Assembly: GCF_041821065.1 (NCBI RefSeq)
Contig: NZ_JBGUAX010000005.1
Span: forward strand, 62,001-126,000
DNA: 64,000 nucleotides
Direction: 5' to 3'
Source: Egicoccus sp. AB-alg2
GTDB lineage: Bacteria; Actinomycetota; Nitriliruptoria; Nitriliruptorales; Nitriliruptoraceae
Shown: piece by piece, positions 28,756-37,609 of the stretch
Position numbering within the stretch: the stretch's first letter is position 1
Layout: each line of letters starts with the position of its first letter
Notes under the pieces: model-generated
Seen by the model: the letters and a program-made list of their open reading frames with translations, nothing else
Told to the model about the DNA's origin: nothing
The model's database searches: none
Position numbers and translations under genes: made by a program

Positions 28756-30300
28756 TCACCGCCCATCGTGTCGCCGTGTCGTGAGGGTGTCCACAGGGCT
28801 TTTGTCACCAACACCGTCGTGCACCGCACCATCGGCGACCACCAGCGCCGTGGCCGCCCGCACCGCGGCCGGGTCGGCGTCGAGCCGGACCGTGTCGCCG
28901 GCCACCTCGACCAGACGGTGTGCCGGGACCCGTCGTCCACCGTCGGTCACCAGCACGAACCCGGCTGGGTCGGGTGACGGTGTGGTGGCCAGGTTCCCGT
29001 CGAACCGGACCGTGAACTGGCCGGTGCGCGGATCCGCGTCCCAGGAGCGCGGATCCGGACCGGCGGTGACGCCGCCGGCGGGCAGGTCGAGGACCGTCGC
29101 GGCCGTGCCGGCCGTCCCTGCCACGCCGCCCGCGAGACCGCGCACGGCGCCCGCACCGGCGCCCAGCAGCGTCACCTCGTCGCCCATGGCGTCGGCCGGG
29201 AACGCCACGCGGACGACCTCGGGGGTCGGACGCAGCACCGACCGGCCACGCACGCCGCGCCCGTCGGCCCGGTACGCGACGAAGCCGTCGGCGGGCCCCG
29301 CCACCACGGCCTCGTCGTAGCGGAAGTCGAACTGCACGCCGCCGGGCCCACGGTCGACGGCGACCAGGTCGGGTGCGGCCGTGTCGCCGCCGGAGACGCC
29401 CAGCGGTGCCGGCCGTCCACTGGTGCCACCGCGCACGGCCCCCTCCTCGGCCACGAACCGGCGTGCCATCGCCACCTGCCCCGGGAAGGCGACGGTGACC
29501 TGTGTGCTGCCGCGGGACACGATGCGCTCGCCGCGTGCGGCGGTCCCGTCGGAGGCGACGGCGAGGAAGCGGGACGCGACGGGTTGCCGGACGGGTTCGT
29601 CGAACCGGAACACGACGTGGTCCAGGGTCGGTTGTGCCGCGACGTCCAGCAGCTCCGGCCCCGCCACCCGACCGAAGCCGTCGCCCCCGTCCAGGCGCAC
29701 CGCGGCCACGACGTTGGGCAGGCCGTACTCGTCACGTACGGCCCCCTCCTCCACGACCAGCCGGACCCGGTGCGGCAGGTCCGCACCGGCCGGGAACGTG
29801 ACGAGCACCCGGTCGTCCGTATCGCGCACCAGCCGGGCATCGACGGCGCGGACGGTCTCCTCGGCGCGGTGGCCCTGCGCGACGAACGCGCCCGGGTCGA
29901 GCACGGCAGCCACGAAGTCGCCGAACGCCACCTCGACCTGGCGCGCGGCGCGGTCGCTGCCCGCGTCGGCGAGCCGCGCCCTTCGTGGACGCAGGTCCGT
30001 CGAGACGATCCCGGCCGGGGGCGCCGGCCGATCGGCTGCCGTCTCCTCGTCGGTCGCCTCGTCGAATGGGCGTGACGGTGCGCGGGGCGCCGCCGGCGCC
30101 GAGGATGCGGACACGTCCGGTGCGTCCGGGGCGGACGTGGGTGCGCGCGAGGGTCCGTCGACGAGCAGGCCGGTGGCGAACGCGACCAGCACCGTCGCCG
30201 CCCAGGCGCTGCCGAGTTCCAGGGTGCGGCGGCGTCGCCGGATGCTCGGGGCGCCGCCGGGGGACCGCGGCGGCGACGACGGCGTCCGCGGCCCCGTCAC
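28756..30300 (-). CDS. Exported protein with four Ig-like repeat units (family member C)
   Basis: 514 residues. Arg-rich start, one hydrophobic segment (SAWAATVLVAFATGLLV), a Pro/Ala/Ser linker of about 60 residues, then four units in the order seen at 13469-17295: unit 1 with DARLVRDTDDRVLVTF, unit 2 beginning GPELLDVAAQPTLDHVVFRF, unit 3 APDLVAV, unit 4 with SPDPAGFVLVTDGG. It is less acidic and has no LysM. GTG at 30300 overlaps the stop of the Crp gene as GTGA, so regulator and exported protein are translationally coupled. Function unknown. Confidence 0.85.
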   Translation of the reverse strand: MTGPRTPSSPPRSPGGAPSIRRRRRTLELGSAWAATVLVAFATGLLVDGPSRAPTSAPDAPDVSASSAPAAPRAPSRPFDEATDEETAADRPAPPAGIVSTDLRPRRARLADAGSDRAARQVEVAFGDFVAAVLDPGAFVAQGHRAEETVRAVDARLVRDTDDRVLVTFPAGADLPHRVRLVVEEGAVRDEYGLPNVVAAVRLDGGDGFGRVAGPELLDVAAQPTLDHVVFRFDEPVRQPVASRFLAVASDGTAARGERIVSRGSTQVTVAFPGQVAMARRFVAEEGAVRGGTSGRPAPLGVSGGDTAAPDLVAVDRGPGGVQFDFRYDEAVVAGPADGFVAYRADGRGVRGRSVLRPTPEVVRVAFPADAMGDEVTLLGAGAGAVRGLAGGVAGTAGTAATVLDLPAGGVTAGPDPRSWDADPRTGQFTVRFDGNLATTPSPDPAGFVLVTDGGRRVPAHRLVEVAGDTVRLDADPAAVRAATALVVADGAVHDGVGDKSPVDTLTTRRHDGR

Positions 30301-30959
30301 GGCACGGGCTCCAGACCGGCGGTGGCACGCAGGGCGCGGGGGTCGAGCACCTCGATCCGCCGGTAGCCGAGCCGGATCGTGCCGGCCGCCTCGAAGGCCT
30401 TCAGGGCCCGGTTGACGCTGGTCCGGTGGGCACCGAGCAGCCGGGCGAGCACCGACTGGCTCAACTCCACCTCGCCGTGCTCCGCTTCGTCGAGCAGCAG
30501 CAGCGCGAGACGGGTGTCGACGTCGTGGGCGAGCAGTTCGATCAGGCGCGACTCGAGCTCGTAGGAGCGCTCGGCGCTGGCACGCAGCCACTCCAGCGCG
30601 ACCCGTCGGTGGCGGGCGACCAGGTCGACCAGCGCCGGCCCGTCGACGGTCAGCAGCTGCGTGTACTCGAGCGTGCGGGCCTCGAAGCGTGCGGGACGGC
30701 CGGAGAACACGTGGGCGTCGTTGAAGGCCTCGCCCGGCCGCACCACGGTGGCCGTGACGCGCCGGGCGCCGCTGCCCAGCGACAGCTCGACGGCACCACA
30801 CAGCACGAGGTGGACCTCGGCGCGGTCCGGGCCGCCCCGGACGAGCGCGCCGGCCGGATAGGTCTGCGTGCGCCCCACGGCCAGCAACTCCCCGACCAGG
30901 GTCGGATCGCGCCCGGCGAGCGGGACCGCCACCGTGCGCCCATCGGCCTGGATGCCCAC
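30297..30959 (-). CDS. Crp/Fnr-family transcriptional regulator
   Basis: 220 residues with a cNMP-binding-type barrel (LAVGRTQTYPAGALVRGG, VRPGEAFNDAHVFSGRPARFEA) and a winged helix with LARLLGAHRTSVNRALKAFEAAG. Same plan as the regulator at 19663-20373, with the shared HR[TS]SVNR[AG]LK recognition helix, so the two may bind similar sites. ATG start after a GC-rich leader. Coupled by GTGA to the four-repeat exported protein downstream. Confidence 0.9.
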   Translation of the reverse strand: MGIQADGRTVAVPLAGRDPTLVGELLAVGRTQTYPAGALVRGGPDRAEVHLVLCGAVELSLGSGARRVTATVVRPGEAFNDAHVFSGRPARFEARTLEYTQLLTVDGPALVDLVARHRRVALEWLRASAERSYELESRLIELLAHDVDTRLALLLLDEAEHGEVELSQSVLARLLGAHRTSVNRALKAFEAAGTIRLGYRRIEVLDPRALRATAGLEPVP

Positions 30960-31110
30960 GGCAATCCCCTTCGCTCGGCCCCCCCGTGGAGCCGTCCTCC
31001 GCAGCGTCCGTCACGGGGCTGTACGTGTCCTGACCGGATTCTTCGGGAGGGCTGACGACGGTGGCCGTCTCGCGACCCGCGCCCCGGCGACCGGCGCCCG
31101 CCGGCCGGGC

Positions 31111-32076
31111 TCAGCCGGGGTGCCGGTCGGGGGCCGGAACGGGTGCGGGCGGGGTCCCGACCGGCCACCAGGCGGCCAGCACCGCCCGCAGCGCGGTCAC
31201 GGTCGCCAGCGGCTGGTCGAGCAGCAGGTGGTGGTGCGCCTCGGGGACCCGGACGAAGGGCACGCCGGCCGCGGCGGCCGGCGAGCCCGCGACGAGCGCA
31301 CGCATCTGTGCGATGACGTCGTCGTCGACGATGGCAGAGCGGGCACCCGACACGATCGCGAGCCGGCAGGCCGCCCGGGACAGGTCGGCGGCGTACTCGC
31401 TGGGTCGGCTCGGGCCCGTCCGCTCCACGAAGACCCGCGGATCGAACTTCCACCGCCAGCTGCCGTCCTCCCATCGGCGCAGGCTGTGGCGGGCGACCTC
31501 CGCGACCAGCCACCCGTTCGTGGTCGGCTGGGGCGGTACCAGGTGGAAGTGCGCCATGCCGGTGGCGAGGTCGGGGTAGGCCTTGGGCTGGCGGAACATG
31601 TTGCGGCCCCGGCGTCGCGCCTCCTCCGATTCGGGGTCGGCGCGACGGACGGGCGAGTCCAGCACGATGGCGCCCGCGAGTTCCTCGCCGTGGCGGGCTG
31701 CCGCGACGATCGTCACGAAGCCGCCCATGGAGTGACCGACCACGACGGGCGGTCCCCCGCCGTGCCGCTCCTGCGCGCAGACGGCCATCACCTCACGGGC
31801 CCACTGCTCGGCGCGGTAGCGCGGGCGGTGGTCGCTGTCGCCGTGACCCGACAGGTCCACCGCCACGACCCGGTGCTCCTCGGCGAGCAGCGGGCCGAGG
31901 TGGGCCCACCACCGGGCGTGGGCGGCGCCGCCGTGGACGAGCGCCAGCACCGGGGCGCCGACCCGTCCCCATGCCAGGTAGGCGATGCGTGCGCCCTCGA
32001 CCGTCGTGTGGTGCGCCTCGGGCGCGTCGGCCATGGCCGCCGAGAACCACGCCGGTGCGGCGGTGGCGGCATCCAT
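31111..32076 (-). CDS. Alpha/beta-hydrolase-fold protein
   Basis: 321 residues. Oxyanion-hole segment LALVHGGAAHARWW, nucleophile elbow VVGHSMGGFVT (Ser in GHSMGG), acid-region VSGARSAIVDDDVI and a late His in PEAHHHLLLDQP, forming the usual Ser-Asp-His set. The ATG at 32076 has GGAAGGAG upstream; the longer frame to 33387 is a shadow of genes on the other strand. Substrate unknown. Confidence 0.9.
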   Translation of the reverse strand: MDAATAAPAWFSAAMADAPEAHHTTVEGARIAYLAWGRVGAPVLALVHGGAAHARWWAHLGPLLAEEHRVVAVDLSGHGDSDHRPRYRAEQWAREVMAVCAQERHGGGPPVVVGHSMGGFVTIVAAARHGEELAGAIVLDSPVRRADPESEEARRRGRNMFRQPKAYPDLATGMAHFHLVPPQPTTNGWLVAEVARHSLRRWEDGSWRWKFDPRVFVERTGPSRPSEYAADLSRAACRLAIVSGARSAIVDDDVIAQMRALVAGSPAAAAGVPFVRVPEAHHHLLLDQPLATVTALRAVLAAWWPVGTPPAPVPAPDRHPG

Positions 32077-32184
32077 GGGGCTCCTTCCGGGGGACGTCAC
32101 GAGCCTATGCGGACCGAACCGTGCGCCCGCGTGCGGTAGCGTCGCTCGGCCCGCCTCCCGTCTCGCCACCCTCGAGAACCGCCC

Positions 32185-33117
32185 GTGCACGCGCCCGCCC
32201 GCGGTTCGTCCGGCTTCGCGCCGGCCGACACCGGCCTGCTCCTCGCCCTCGGTGGGATGTGGGGCCTGTCCTTCCTGTTCATCGAACTGGCGCTGCGTGG
32301 CCTCGGCCCGATCTGGATCGTCGCCGGCCGCACGCTGGTCGGCACGCTGGTGCTGCTCGGCGCCCTGCTCGTGCGCCGGCAGCGACTGCCGGGATCGCTG
32401 CGGCTGTGGGGACACGTCGCCGTGCTGGGCGTGCTGTCGAACGCGGTGCCGTGGGCGGCGGTCGCCGCCGCGCAGCGCGCCATCCCGTCCGGTCTCGCCG
32501 CGCTGCTGATGGCGCTGGTGCCATCGAGCACGTTCGTGGTCGCCGCCACCCTGCGGATGGAGCGCGTCACCGTGGCGCGGGTGGCCGGCCTGGTACTGGC
32601 GCTGTCGGGCGTCGCGATCATCGTGGTTCCCGACCTGGGCGACCGGGGCCGCGTCACGGCCATCGGCACGGTCGTCGTCGCCACGCTGCTGTACGCGGGC
32701 GGCGCGGTGTACGCCAAGCGGTTCGTGTCGGGTGCCGCCGCCCCCCTCGTCGTCGCCACCGGCCAGGTGGCGACCGCGTTCCTGGCGGCCGTCCCGATGG
32801 CGCTGGTGCTCGACGGCGTCCCGACGACGGCAGCGCTGCGGTGGGACGTGATCGGGGCGGTCACGGCGCTGGGCGTGCTCGGCACCGGCCTGGCCTACCT
32901 CGTCTTCTACATGCTGATCGCGCGGGTGGGCGCGACGAACACGACGCTGGTCACCTACCTGATCCCCCTGGTGGCGGTCGTCGCCGGGGCCCTCGTGCTC
33001 GGCGAGCGGCTGGGCGCCGGCGAATGGCTGGGGGGCGCCGCGATCGGCCTCGGGATCTGGCTCGCGCAGCGGCGCGCGGCCGGGCCCGTCGAGCAACTCG
33101 AGGAGCTGAAGACCTAG
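32185..33117 (+). CDS. EamA/DMT-superfamily exporter
   Basis: 310 residues with ten hydrophobic helices in two EamA repeats (LLLALGGMWGLSFLFIELAL in the first, ATLLYAGGAVYAKRFVSGA in the second), typical of drug/metabolite transporters that export amino acids or metabolites. GTG start. It is followed at 31 bases by a small membrane protein and then the ferrochelatase gene, probably one operon. Confidence 0.87.
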   Translation: MHAPARGSSGFAPADTGLLLALGGMWGLSFLFIELALRGLGPIWIVAGRTLVGTLVLLGALLVRRQRLPGSLRLWGHVAVLGVLSNAVPWAAVAAAQRAIPSGLAALLMALVPSSTFVVAATLRMERVTVARVAGLVLALSGVAIIVVPDLGDRGRVTAIGTVVVATLLYAGGAVYAKRFVSGAAAPLVVATGQVATAFLAAVPMALVLDGVPTTAALRWDVIGAVTALGVLGTGLAYLVFYMLIARVGATNTTLVTYLIPLVAVVAGALVLGERLGAGEWLGGAAIGLGIWLAQRRAAGPVEQLEELKT

Positions 33118-33148
33118 CATCCGCCTCCCGCACCGCTCGAGGAACTCC

Positions 33149-33610
33149 GTGCCCGACGACGTCCTGGTCTCGCTCCGGCGCATCTGGTCGGCGGCGGCCG
33201 CCGGCATCCTGGTGCTGACGGGGATCGTGCTGGCGACGGCCGACGCGACCTCGACCGTGCCGACGGCCCTGCCGGTGCTGCTGGTCGTGCTCGTGGGCGT
33301 GGCCGCCGTGGCCGGCGTCGTGGCCGCCGAACGGGCGCTGCACCGGCAGCGTCCCCGCCCGCGCGAGGCGATGGCCGTGGTGCGCACCCAGGCCTACCTG
33401 CAACTGGCGATCGGCGAGTTCCCGCTGCTGCTGGCGGTCGCGATGGCGTACGTGCTGGGGCCGCCGTGGCTGGTCGTTCCCGGCGCGGCAGCCGCACTCG
33501 CGGCGCTCGCGATCGGACGCCCCACAGCCGACCGCCTCGGCCGCCTCGAAGCGGGGTGGGCCCTGCCGCCCGGCACCCTCGGCGGCGGCCACGACGTCAC
33601 CGACCTCTAG
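33149..33610 (+). CDS. Hypothetical membrane protein
   Basis: 153 residues with about four hydrophobic segments ([66 protein letters not shown]). No family is recognised. GTG start. It sits between the exporter (31-base gap) and ferrochelatase (11-base gap) genes, so it is probably co-transcribed with haem synthesis. Confidence 0.7.
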   Translation: MPDDVLVSLRRIWSAAAAGILVLTGIVLATADATSTVPTALPVLLVVLVGVAAVAGVVAAERALHRQRPRPREAMAVVRTQAYLQLAIGEFPLLLAVAMAYVLGPPWLVVPGAAAALAALAIGRPTADRLGRLEAGWALPPGTLGGGHDVTDL

Positions 33611-33621
33611 GACATCGCCCG

Positions 33622-34686
33622 ATGACGACCCCCTACGACGCGATCCTGCTCGTCTCCTTCGGCGGACCGGAGCAGGAAGCCGACGTGCTCCCGTTCATGG
33701 AGAACGTCACCGCCGGTCGCGGCATCCCCCGCGAACGGCTCGAGGAGGTCAGCCAGCACTACTTCCAGTTCGGCGGCCGCTCCCCCATCAACGACCAGAA
33801 CCGTGCGTTGAAGGCCGCACTCGAGGAGTTGCTGGCCGCCGAGGGTCCGGACCTGCCGGTCTTCTTCGGCAACCGCAACTGGCACCCGCTGCTGCCCGAC
33901 ACGCTGCGCGAGATGCGCGAGGCGGGTGTGCGGCGCGCATTGTGCTTCGTGACCAGTGCGTACTCGTCCTACTCGGGCTGCCGGCAGTACCGGGAGGATC
34001 TCGCCGCCGCCCGCGCCCAGGTCGGTGACGGCGCCCCCGAACTCGACAAGCTGCGCGTCTACTACAACCACCCCGGGTTCGTCGAACCGCAGGTGTCGAT
34101 CATCGAGGACGCCCTCGCGACGCTGCCCGAGGACGTGCGCGACACGGCCCACCTGGTGTTCACCACGCACTCCATCCCGCGGACGATGTCGCGCCACTGC
34201 GACTACGAGGCACAGCACTACGAGACCTGCCGACTGGTGGCGGACGCGTTCCCGGGTCGCCCCTGGCAGCTGGTGTTCAACTCGCGATCGGGTCCCGAGC
34301 ACGTCCCGTGGCTCGAGCCGGACGTCAACGACCACCTCGAGGACCTCGCCGGGCGGGGTGTGCGCGCCGTCGTGGTCGTGCCGATCGGGTTCATCTCCGA
34401 CCACATGGAGGTCATCTACGACCTCGACGTCGAGGCGGCCGGCACCGCACAGCGGCTCGGCCTCGCGTTCACGCGGGCGGCGACGGTCGGCACCGACGCG
34501 CGGTTCGTCCGCGGCATCCGGGACCTGATCCTCGAGCGCACGGACGGTGCGACGGCCCGGGCGCTCGGGACGCGGGGACCGAACTGGGACGTGTGCCCGG
34601 TCGACTGCTGCTTCACCCCCGGGCAGGACGCCCGCCCCACGGTGGCGCAGGCCGAACCGCGCCGGCGCCCTGCCGCGACCACCTGA
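33622..34686 (+). CDS. hemH: Ferrochelatase (coproporphyrin ferrochelatase type)
   Basis: 354 residues. It inserts Fe2+ into the porphyrin (coproporphyrin III in actinobacteria). It starts with [13 protein letters not shown], has the active-site His in [11 protein letters not shown], and the late helix [15 protein letters not shown] with the conserved Glu. The C-terminal CPVDCCFTP supplies the Cys cluster that binds the [2Fe-2S] centre in actinobacterial enzymes. The start ATG is 11 bases after the previous gene. Confidence 0.96.
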   Translation: MTTPYDAILLVSFGGPEQEADVLPFMENVTAGRGIPRERLEEVSQHYFQFGGRSPINDQNRALKAALEELLAAEGPDLPVFFGNRNWHPLLPDTLREMREAGVRRALCFVTSAYSSYSGCRQYREDLAAARAQVGDGAPELDKLRVYYNHPGFVEPQVSIIEDALATLPEDVRDTAHLVFTTHSIPRTMSRHCDYEAQHYETCRLVADAFPGRPWQLVFNSRSGPEHVPWLEPDVNDHLEDLAGRGVRAVVVVPIGFISDHMEVIYDLDVEAAGTAQRLGLAFTRAATVGTDARFVRGIRDLILERTDGATARALGTRGPNWDVCPVDCCFTPGQDARPTVAQAEPRRRPAATT

Positions 34687-34725
34687 CCCGACCGCCGCCG
34701 TCGGCGTCCGCGTGACCGGCACCGG

Positions 34726-35049
34726 TCAGGCGGCGGCCTCCAGCGCCGTGCGGAGCTCACGGGCCAGCTGCGCGGCCTCCTCGCGCAGCGCGGCGTCCGG
34801 CTCGGTGGTGCCCGCGACGCGGGCCTCCAGACGCTCGGCGAGCTGCCCCGCCTCGACCTGCCCGAACGAGCCGAGGGTGCCCGCCAGCCGGTGGGCCAGC
34901 GCACGCACCCGCTCCCAGGCGGCGGCGTCGGCCGGCTGCGCGACGACCCGGGTCGCCGCCGCCTCCAGCTCGTGGGCCGCCGCGAGCTGTTCGGGCGCCA
35001 CCTCGCGCCAGAGCGCGGCGATGGCGGCGGCCAGCGGGTCCCCGCTCAT
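34726..35049 (-). CDS. Stand-alone HPt (histidine phosphotransfer) domain protein
   Basis: 107 residues forming a helical HPt domain with ALAHRLAGTLGSFG, H53 being the phospho-acceptor. The next residue is Arg where Lys is usual. It overlaps the upstream receiver gene by ATGA, so the two are co-translated. No kinase is adjacent, so the pair is likely a relay module served by a distant hybrid kinase such as the one at 25052-27979. Confidence 0.85.
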   Translation of the reverse strand: MSGDPLAAAIAALWREVAPEQLAAAHELEAAATRVVAQPADAAAWERVRALAHRLAGTLGSFGQVEAGQLAERLEARVAGTTEPDAALREEAAQLARELRTALEAAA

Positions 35050-35426
35050 GCCGGCGACCAGCCGAGCAGCGCCGACACCTCCGCCGCCAACGACCGCGGA
35101 TCGAACGGTTTGCCGATCACGCCGTCGACACCGAGCCCGCGCAGGCGCTCGATCTCGGTCCGCTGCGCCGTGGCGGTGAGGAACACCACGGACAACTCGT
35201 CGCCGCCGGGCAGCGCGCGTAGCCGGGCGAGCGTCCGGAGGCCGTCCTGGTCGGGCATCATCACGTCCAGGAGCACGGCGTCCGGTCGGCGGGCCGCGAC
35301 GGCCTCGACGGCCGCGTCGGCGCCCGCGGCCTCGCTCACCGACCAGCCCGCGACGCGTTCGAGGCCGAGCCTCGCGACCATCCGGATCGCGTGCTCGTCG
35401 TCGACGACCAGGACGTGCGGGGACAA
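35046..35426 (-). CDS. Single-domain response regulator (CheY-like)
   Basis: 126 residues if it starts at TTG 35426, which places VLVVDDEHAI at the usual distance from the N-terminus. No in-frame ATG or GTG lies near, and longer frames add non-protein-like sequence. The receiver is complete: acidic DDE, D54 (AVLLDVMMPDQDG), Thr in VVFLTATAQ and Lys in VIGKPFDP. No output domain. Coupled by ATGA to the HPt gene. Confidence 0.8.
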   Translation of the reverse strand: MSPHVLVVDDEHAIRMVARLGLERVAGWSVSEAAGADAAVEAVAARRPDAVLLDVMMPDQDGLRTLARLRALPGGDELSVVFLTATAQRTEIERLRGLGVDGVIGKPFDPRSLAAEVSALLGWSPA

Positions 35427-35543
35427 CGGCGTCTCGACGCGTCGGAGCTGCGGGGCGGGGCAGTATGCCCGCTCGGGTGCGGCCGGGGCCGTCGGCGTGA
35501 CCGGGCGTGCCGGCTCGCGGCCACGCGGTAGCGTTCGGCCCCC

Positions 35544-36221
35544 ATGGAACTCCTCCTCGTCCGCCACGCCCAGCCCGAGTGGTCGCGCGACCGTGCGGCC
35601 CGTGTCGACCCGGGCCTCACCGACCGCGGCCAGCAGCAGGCGCTGCGCGTCGCCCGACGCCTCGCGCGCGAGCCGTTCGACCGCCTGCTCGTCTCCACGG
35701 CCACGCGCGCCCGTGAGACCGCCGCGCCGCTGCGCGACCTGGTGCCCGAGGTCCCCGCCGAGGAGCGCGACTGGCTGCACGAGATCCGGATGCCCAGCAA
35801 CTGGGAGGGCACCCCGCAGGAGGAGGTCGAACGCGTCTTCCGCGAGGCCCGGGTGCGCGGCCGTCAGGACTGGTGGGAGGGCATCCCGGGCGGCGAGAGC
35901 TTCCGCGACTTCCACGCCCGGGTGACCGCCGGCCTCGACGAGGAGCTGGCCAAGCTGGGGCTGGAACGCGACCCGCACGGCCTGTGGCAACTGCCGGACC
36001 TGTTGCCACGGATCGTCGTGGTCGCGCACGCGGGCACCAACAGCGTCGTGCTGGGGCATCTGCTGGGCCTCTCTCCCGAGCCGTGGGAGTGGGAGCGGTT
36101 CTCCTCCGACCACGCGTCCGTGACGCTGCTGTCCACCACCCGGATCGCCAGCGGCCACATCTTCAGCCTGCAACGCTTCAGCGACGTCGAGCACCTGCCC
36201 CCCGAACTCGTCACCGCGTGA
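35544..36221 (+). CDS. Histidine phosphatase (phosphoglycerate-mutase-like) family protein
   Basis: 225 residues. Catalytic RHG-type motif LLLVRHAQPEW, second Arg in VSTATRARETA, acid/base Glu in GGESFRDF, and the second His in VVVAHAGTNSVVLGHLL. Substrate unknown. ATG start, divergent from the REC-HPt operon across 117 bases. Confidence 0.9.
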   Translation: MELLLVRHAQPEWSRDRAARVDPGLTDRGQQQALRVARRLAREPFDRLLVSTATRARETAAPLRDLVPEVPAEERDWLHEIRMPSNWEGTPQEEVERVFREARVRGRQDWWEGIPGGESFRDFHARVTAGLDEELAKLGLERDPHGLWQLPDLLPRIVVVAHAGTNSVVLGHLLGLSPEPWEWERFSSDHASVTLLSTTRIASGHIFSLQRFSDVEHLPPELVTA

Positions 36222-36349
36222 CGTCACCGAGCGGCCCGGATCGCGGCGAGCGCGCTGCGTGACGGCCCGCACCGGCCTGCGTGGCCCCGCGCGCACGGCA
36301 TGCCACACTCCGCCCGCCGCCAGGCACCCCCCGTGTACAGGAGCACCCC

Positions 36350-37609
36350 GTGAGCGCCGACGTCGACCAGGACTGGGGCCCGAGCGTCCGTGGCCGCGGG
36401 CGTCGCCGGCTGCCGTTCGTGCGCGTGCTGGCGGGCGTGCTGCTCGTGCTCCTAGTCGCTGTCGTGCTGCTGGCCGCCTGGATCACCTCCCGCATCCCGA
36501 AGCTGGACGTCGACGGGCTGGCGGGCTCCGGCTCGCCGATGCACGTCCTGGTCGTCGGCTCCGACAGCCGGGAGGCGCTCTCGCCCGAGGAACGGCGGGA
36601 GTTGTCGACCGGCAGCGCGGAAGGCGAGCGCACCGACACGATCTTCCTCCTCAGCGTGCGCGGTGGTGACGCGGCCCTGCTGGCCTTCCCCCGCGACCTG
36701 CTGGTGCGTCGGTGCGACGGCTCCGAGGGACGCATCAACGCCGCCGTGGCCATCGACGGCCCGAGCTGCCTCGTGCGGTCCGTCCGGGATCTGTCCGGCA
36801 TCCCGGTCCAGCACTACCTGCAGGTCACCTTCGGCGGTTTCCGCGACGTCGTCGACGCCGTCGGCGGGGTCGAGTTGTGTCTGGAGGAGGCGATCAACGA
36901 CCGCGACGCGGGCATCGACCTCCCGGCGGGCTGCCAGACCCTCGACGGCCGTGACGCGCTGGGCTACGTCCGCGTCCGCAAGATCGACGACGACTTCGGC
37001 CGGATCGGCCGGCAGCAGACCTTCCTGCGGGCCCTCGCCGGCGAGATCGCGCAGCCCTCGACGCTGTTCGACCCCCGGCGCGTGCTCGCGCTCTCCAACG
37101 AGATGGGCGACGCGGTCGCGACCGACCGCGGGCTCGGCATGATCTCGCTCGGCCGCCTGGCGTGGGGTGGGCGGGCGCTGGCCGACGGGCGTGCGACCAT
37201 GCACGTCGTCCCGTCCGAGCCGGGCCGAACCTCGGGCGGTGCCGACGTGCTGTACGTGCGCCAGTCGGAGGCCGAGCCGCTCTTCGCCGCCTTCCGCGAC
37301 GGCAGCGTGCTGGACACGGGACCGGCCCAGGTCACCCCGGGCGAGGTGTCGGTCCGCGTCCTGAACGGCGCCGGTGTGCCCGGCCTCGCCGGCCAGGTCG
37401 GCGACCTGCTCGACGGGCGCGGCTACGAGGTCACGGAGGTCGGCAACGCCGACCCGACGCAGCGTACGGTGGTCCGCCATCCCCCCGGCGCACGTCCGGG
37501 TGCCGCGCTGATCGCCAACGACGTGCCCGGCGGCGCGCAGCTCGAGGAGTCGCGCGACGTCGCCCAGATCACGCTGATCCTGGGTCGCGACGTCGTCAAC
37601 GCCCAGTAG
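36350..37609 (+). CDS. LytR-CpsA-Psr (LCP) family protein with LytR_C domain
   Basis: 419 residues. One N-terminal membrane helix (about 25-47), then the LCP phosphotransferase domain: VLVVGSDSREA, RTDTIFLLSV, LLAFPRDLLV, INAAVA, VDAVGGVELCLE and ALGYVRVRKIDDDFGRIGRQQ, with the conserved Asp/Arg residues. A LytR_C domain closes the protein (VSVRVLNGAGVPGLAGQVGD). LCP enzymes transfer wall polymers such as arabinogalactan or teichoic acids onto peptidoglycan. GTG at 36350 with ACAGGAG upstream. Its 3' end overlaps that of the convergent hrpB gene by 14 bases. Confidence 0.93.
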   Translation: MSADVDQDWGPSVRGRGRRRLPFVRVLAGVLLVLLVAVVLLAAWITSRIPKLDVDGLAGSGSPMHVLVVGSDSREALSPEERRELSTGSAEGERTDTIFLLSVRGGDAALLAFPRDLLVRRCDGSEGRINAAVAIDGPSCLVRSVRDLSGIPVQHYLQVTFGGFRDVVDAVGGVELCLEEAINDRDAGIDLPAGCQTLDGRDALGYVRVRKIDDDFGRIGRQQTFLRALAGEIAQPSTLFDPRRVLALSNEMGDAVATDRGLGMISLGRLAWGGRALADGRATMHVVPSEPGRTSGGADVLYVRQSEAEPLFAAFRDGSVLDTGPAQVTPGEVSVRVLNGAGVPGLAGQVGDLLDGRGYEVTEVGNADPTQRTVVRHPPGARPGAALIANDVPGGAQLEESRDVAQITLILGRDVVNAQ

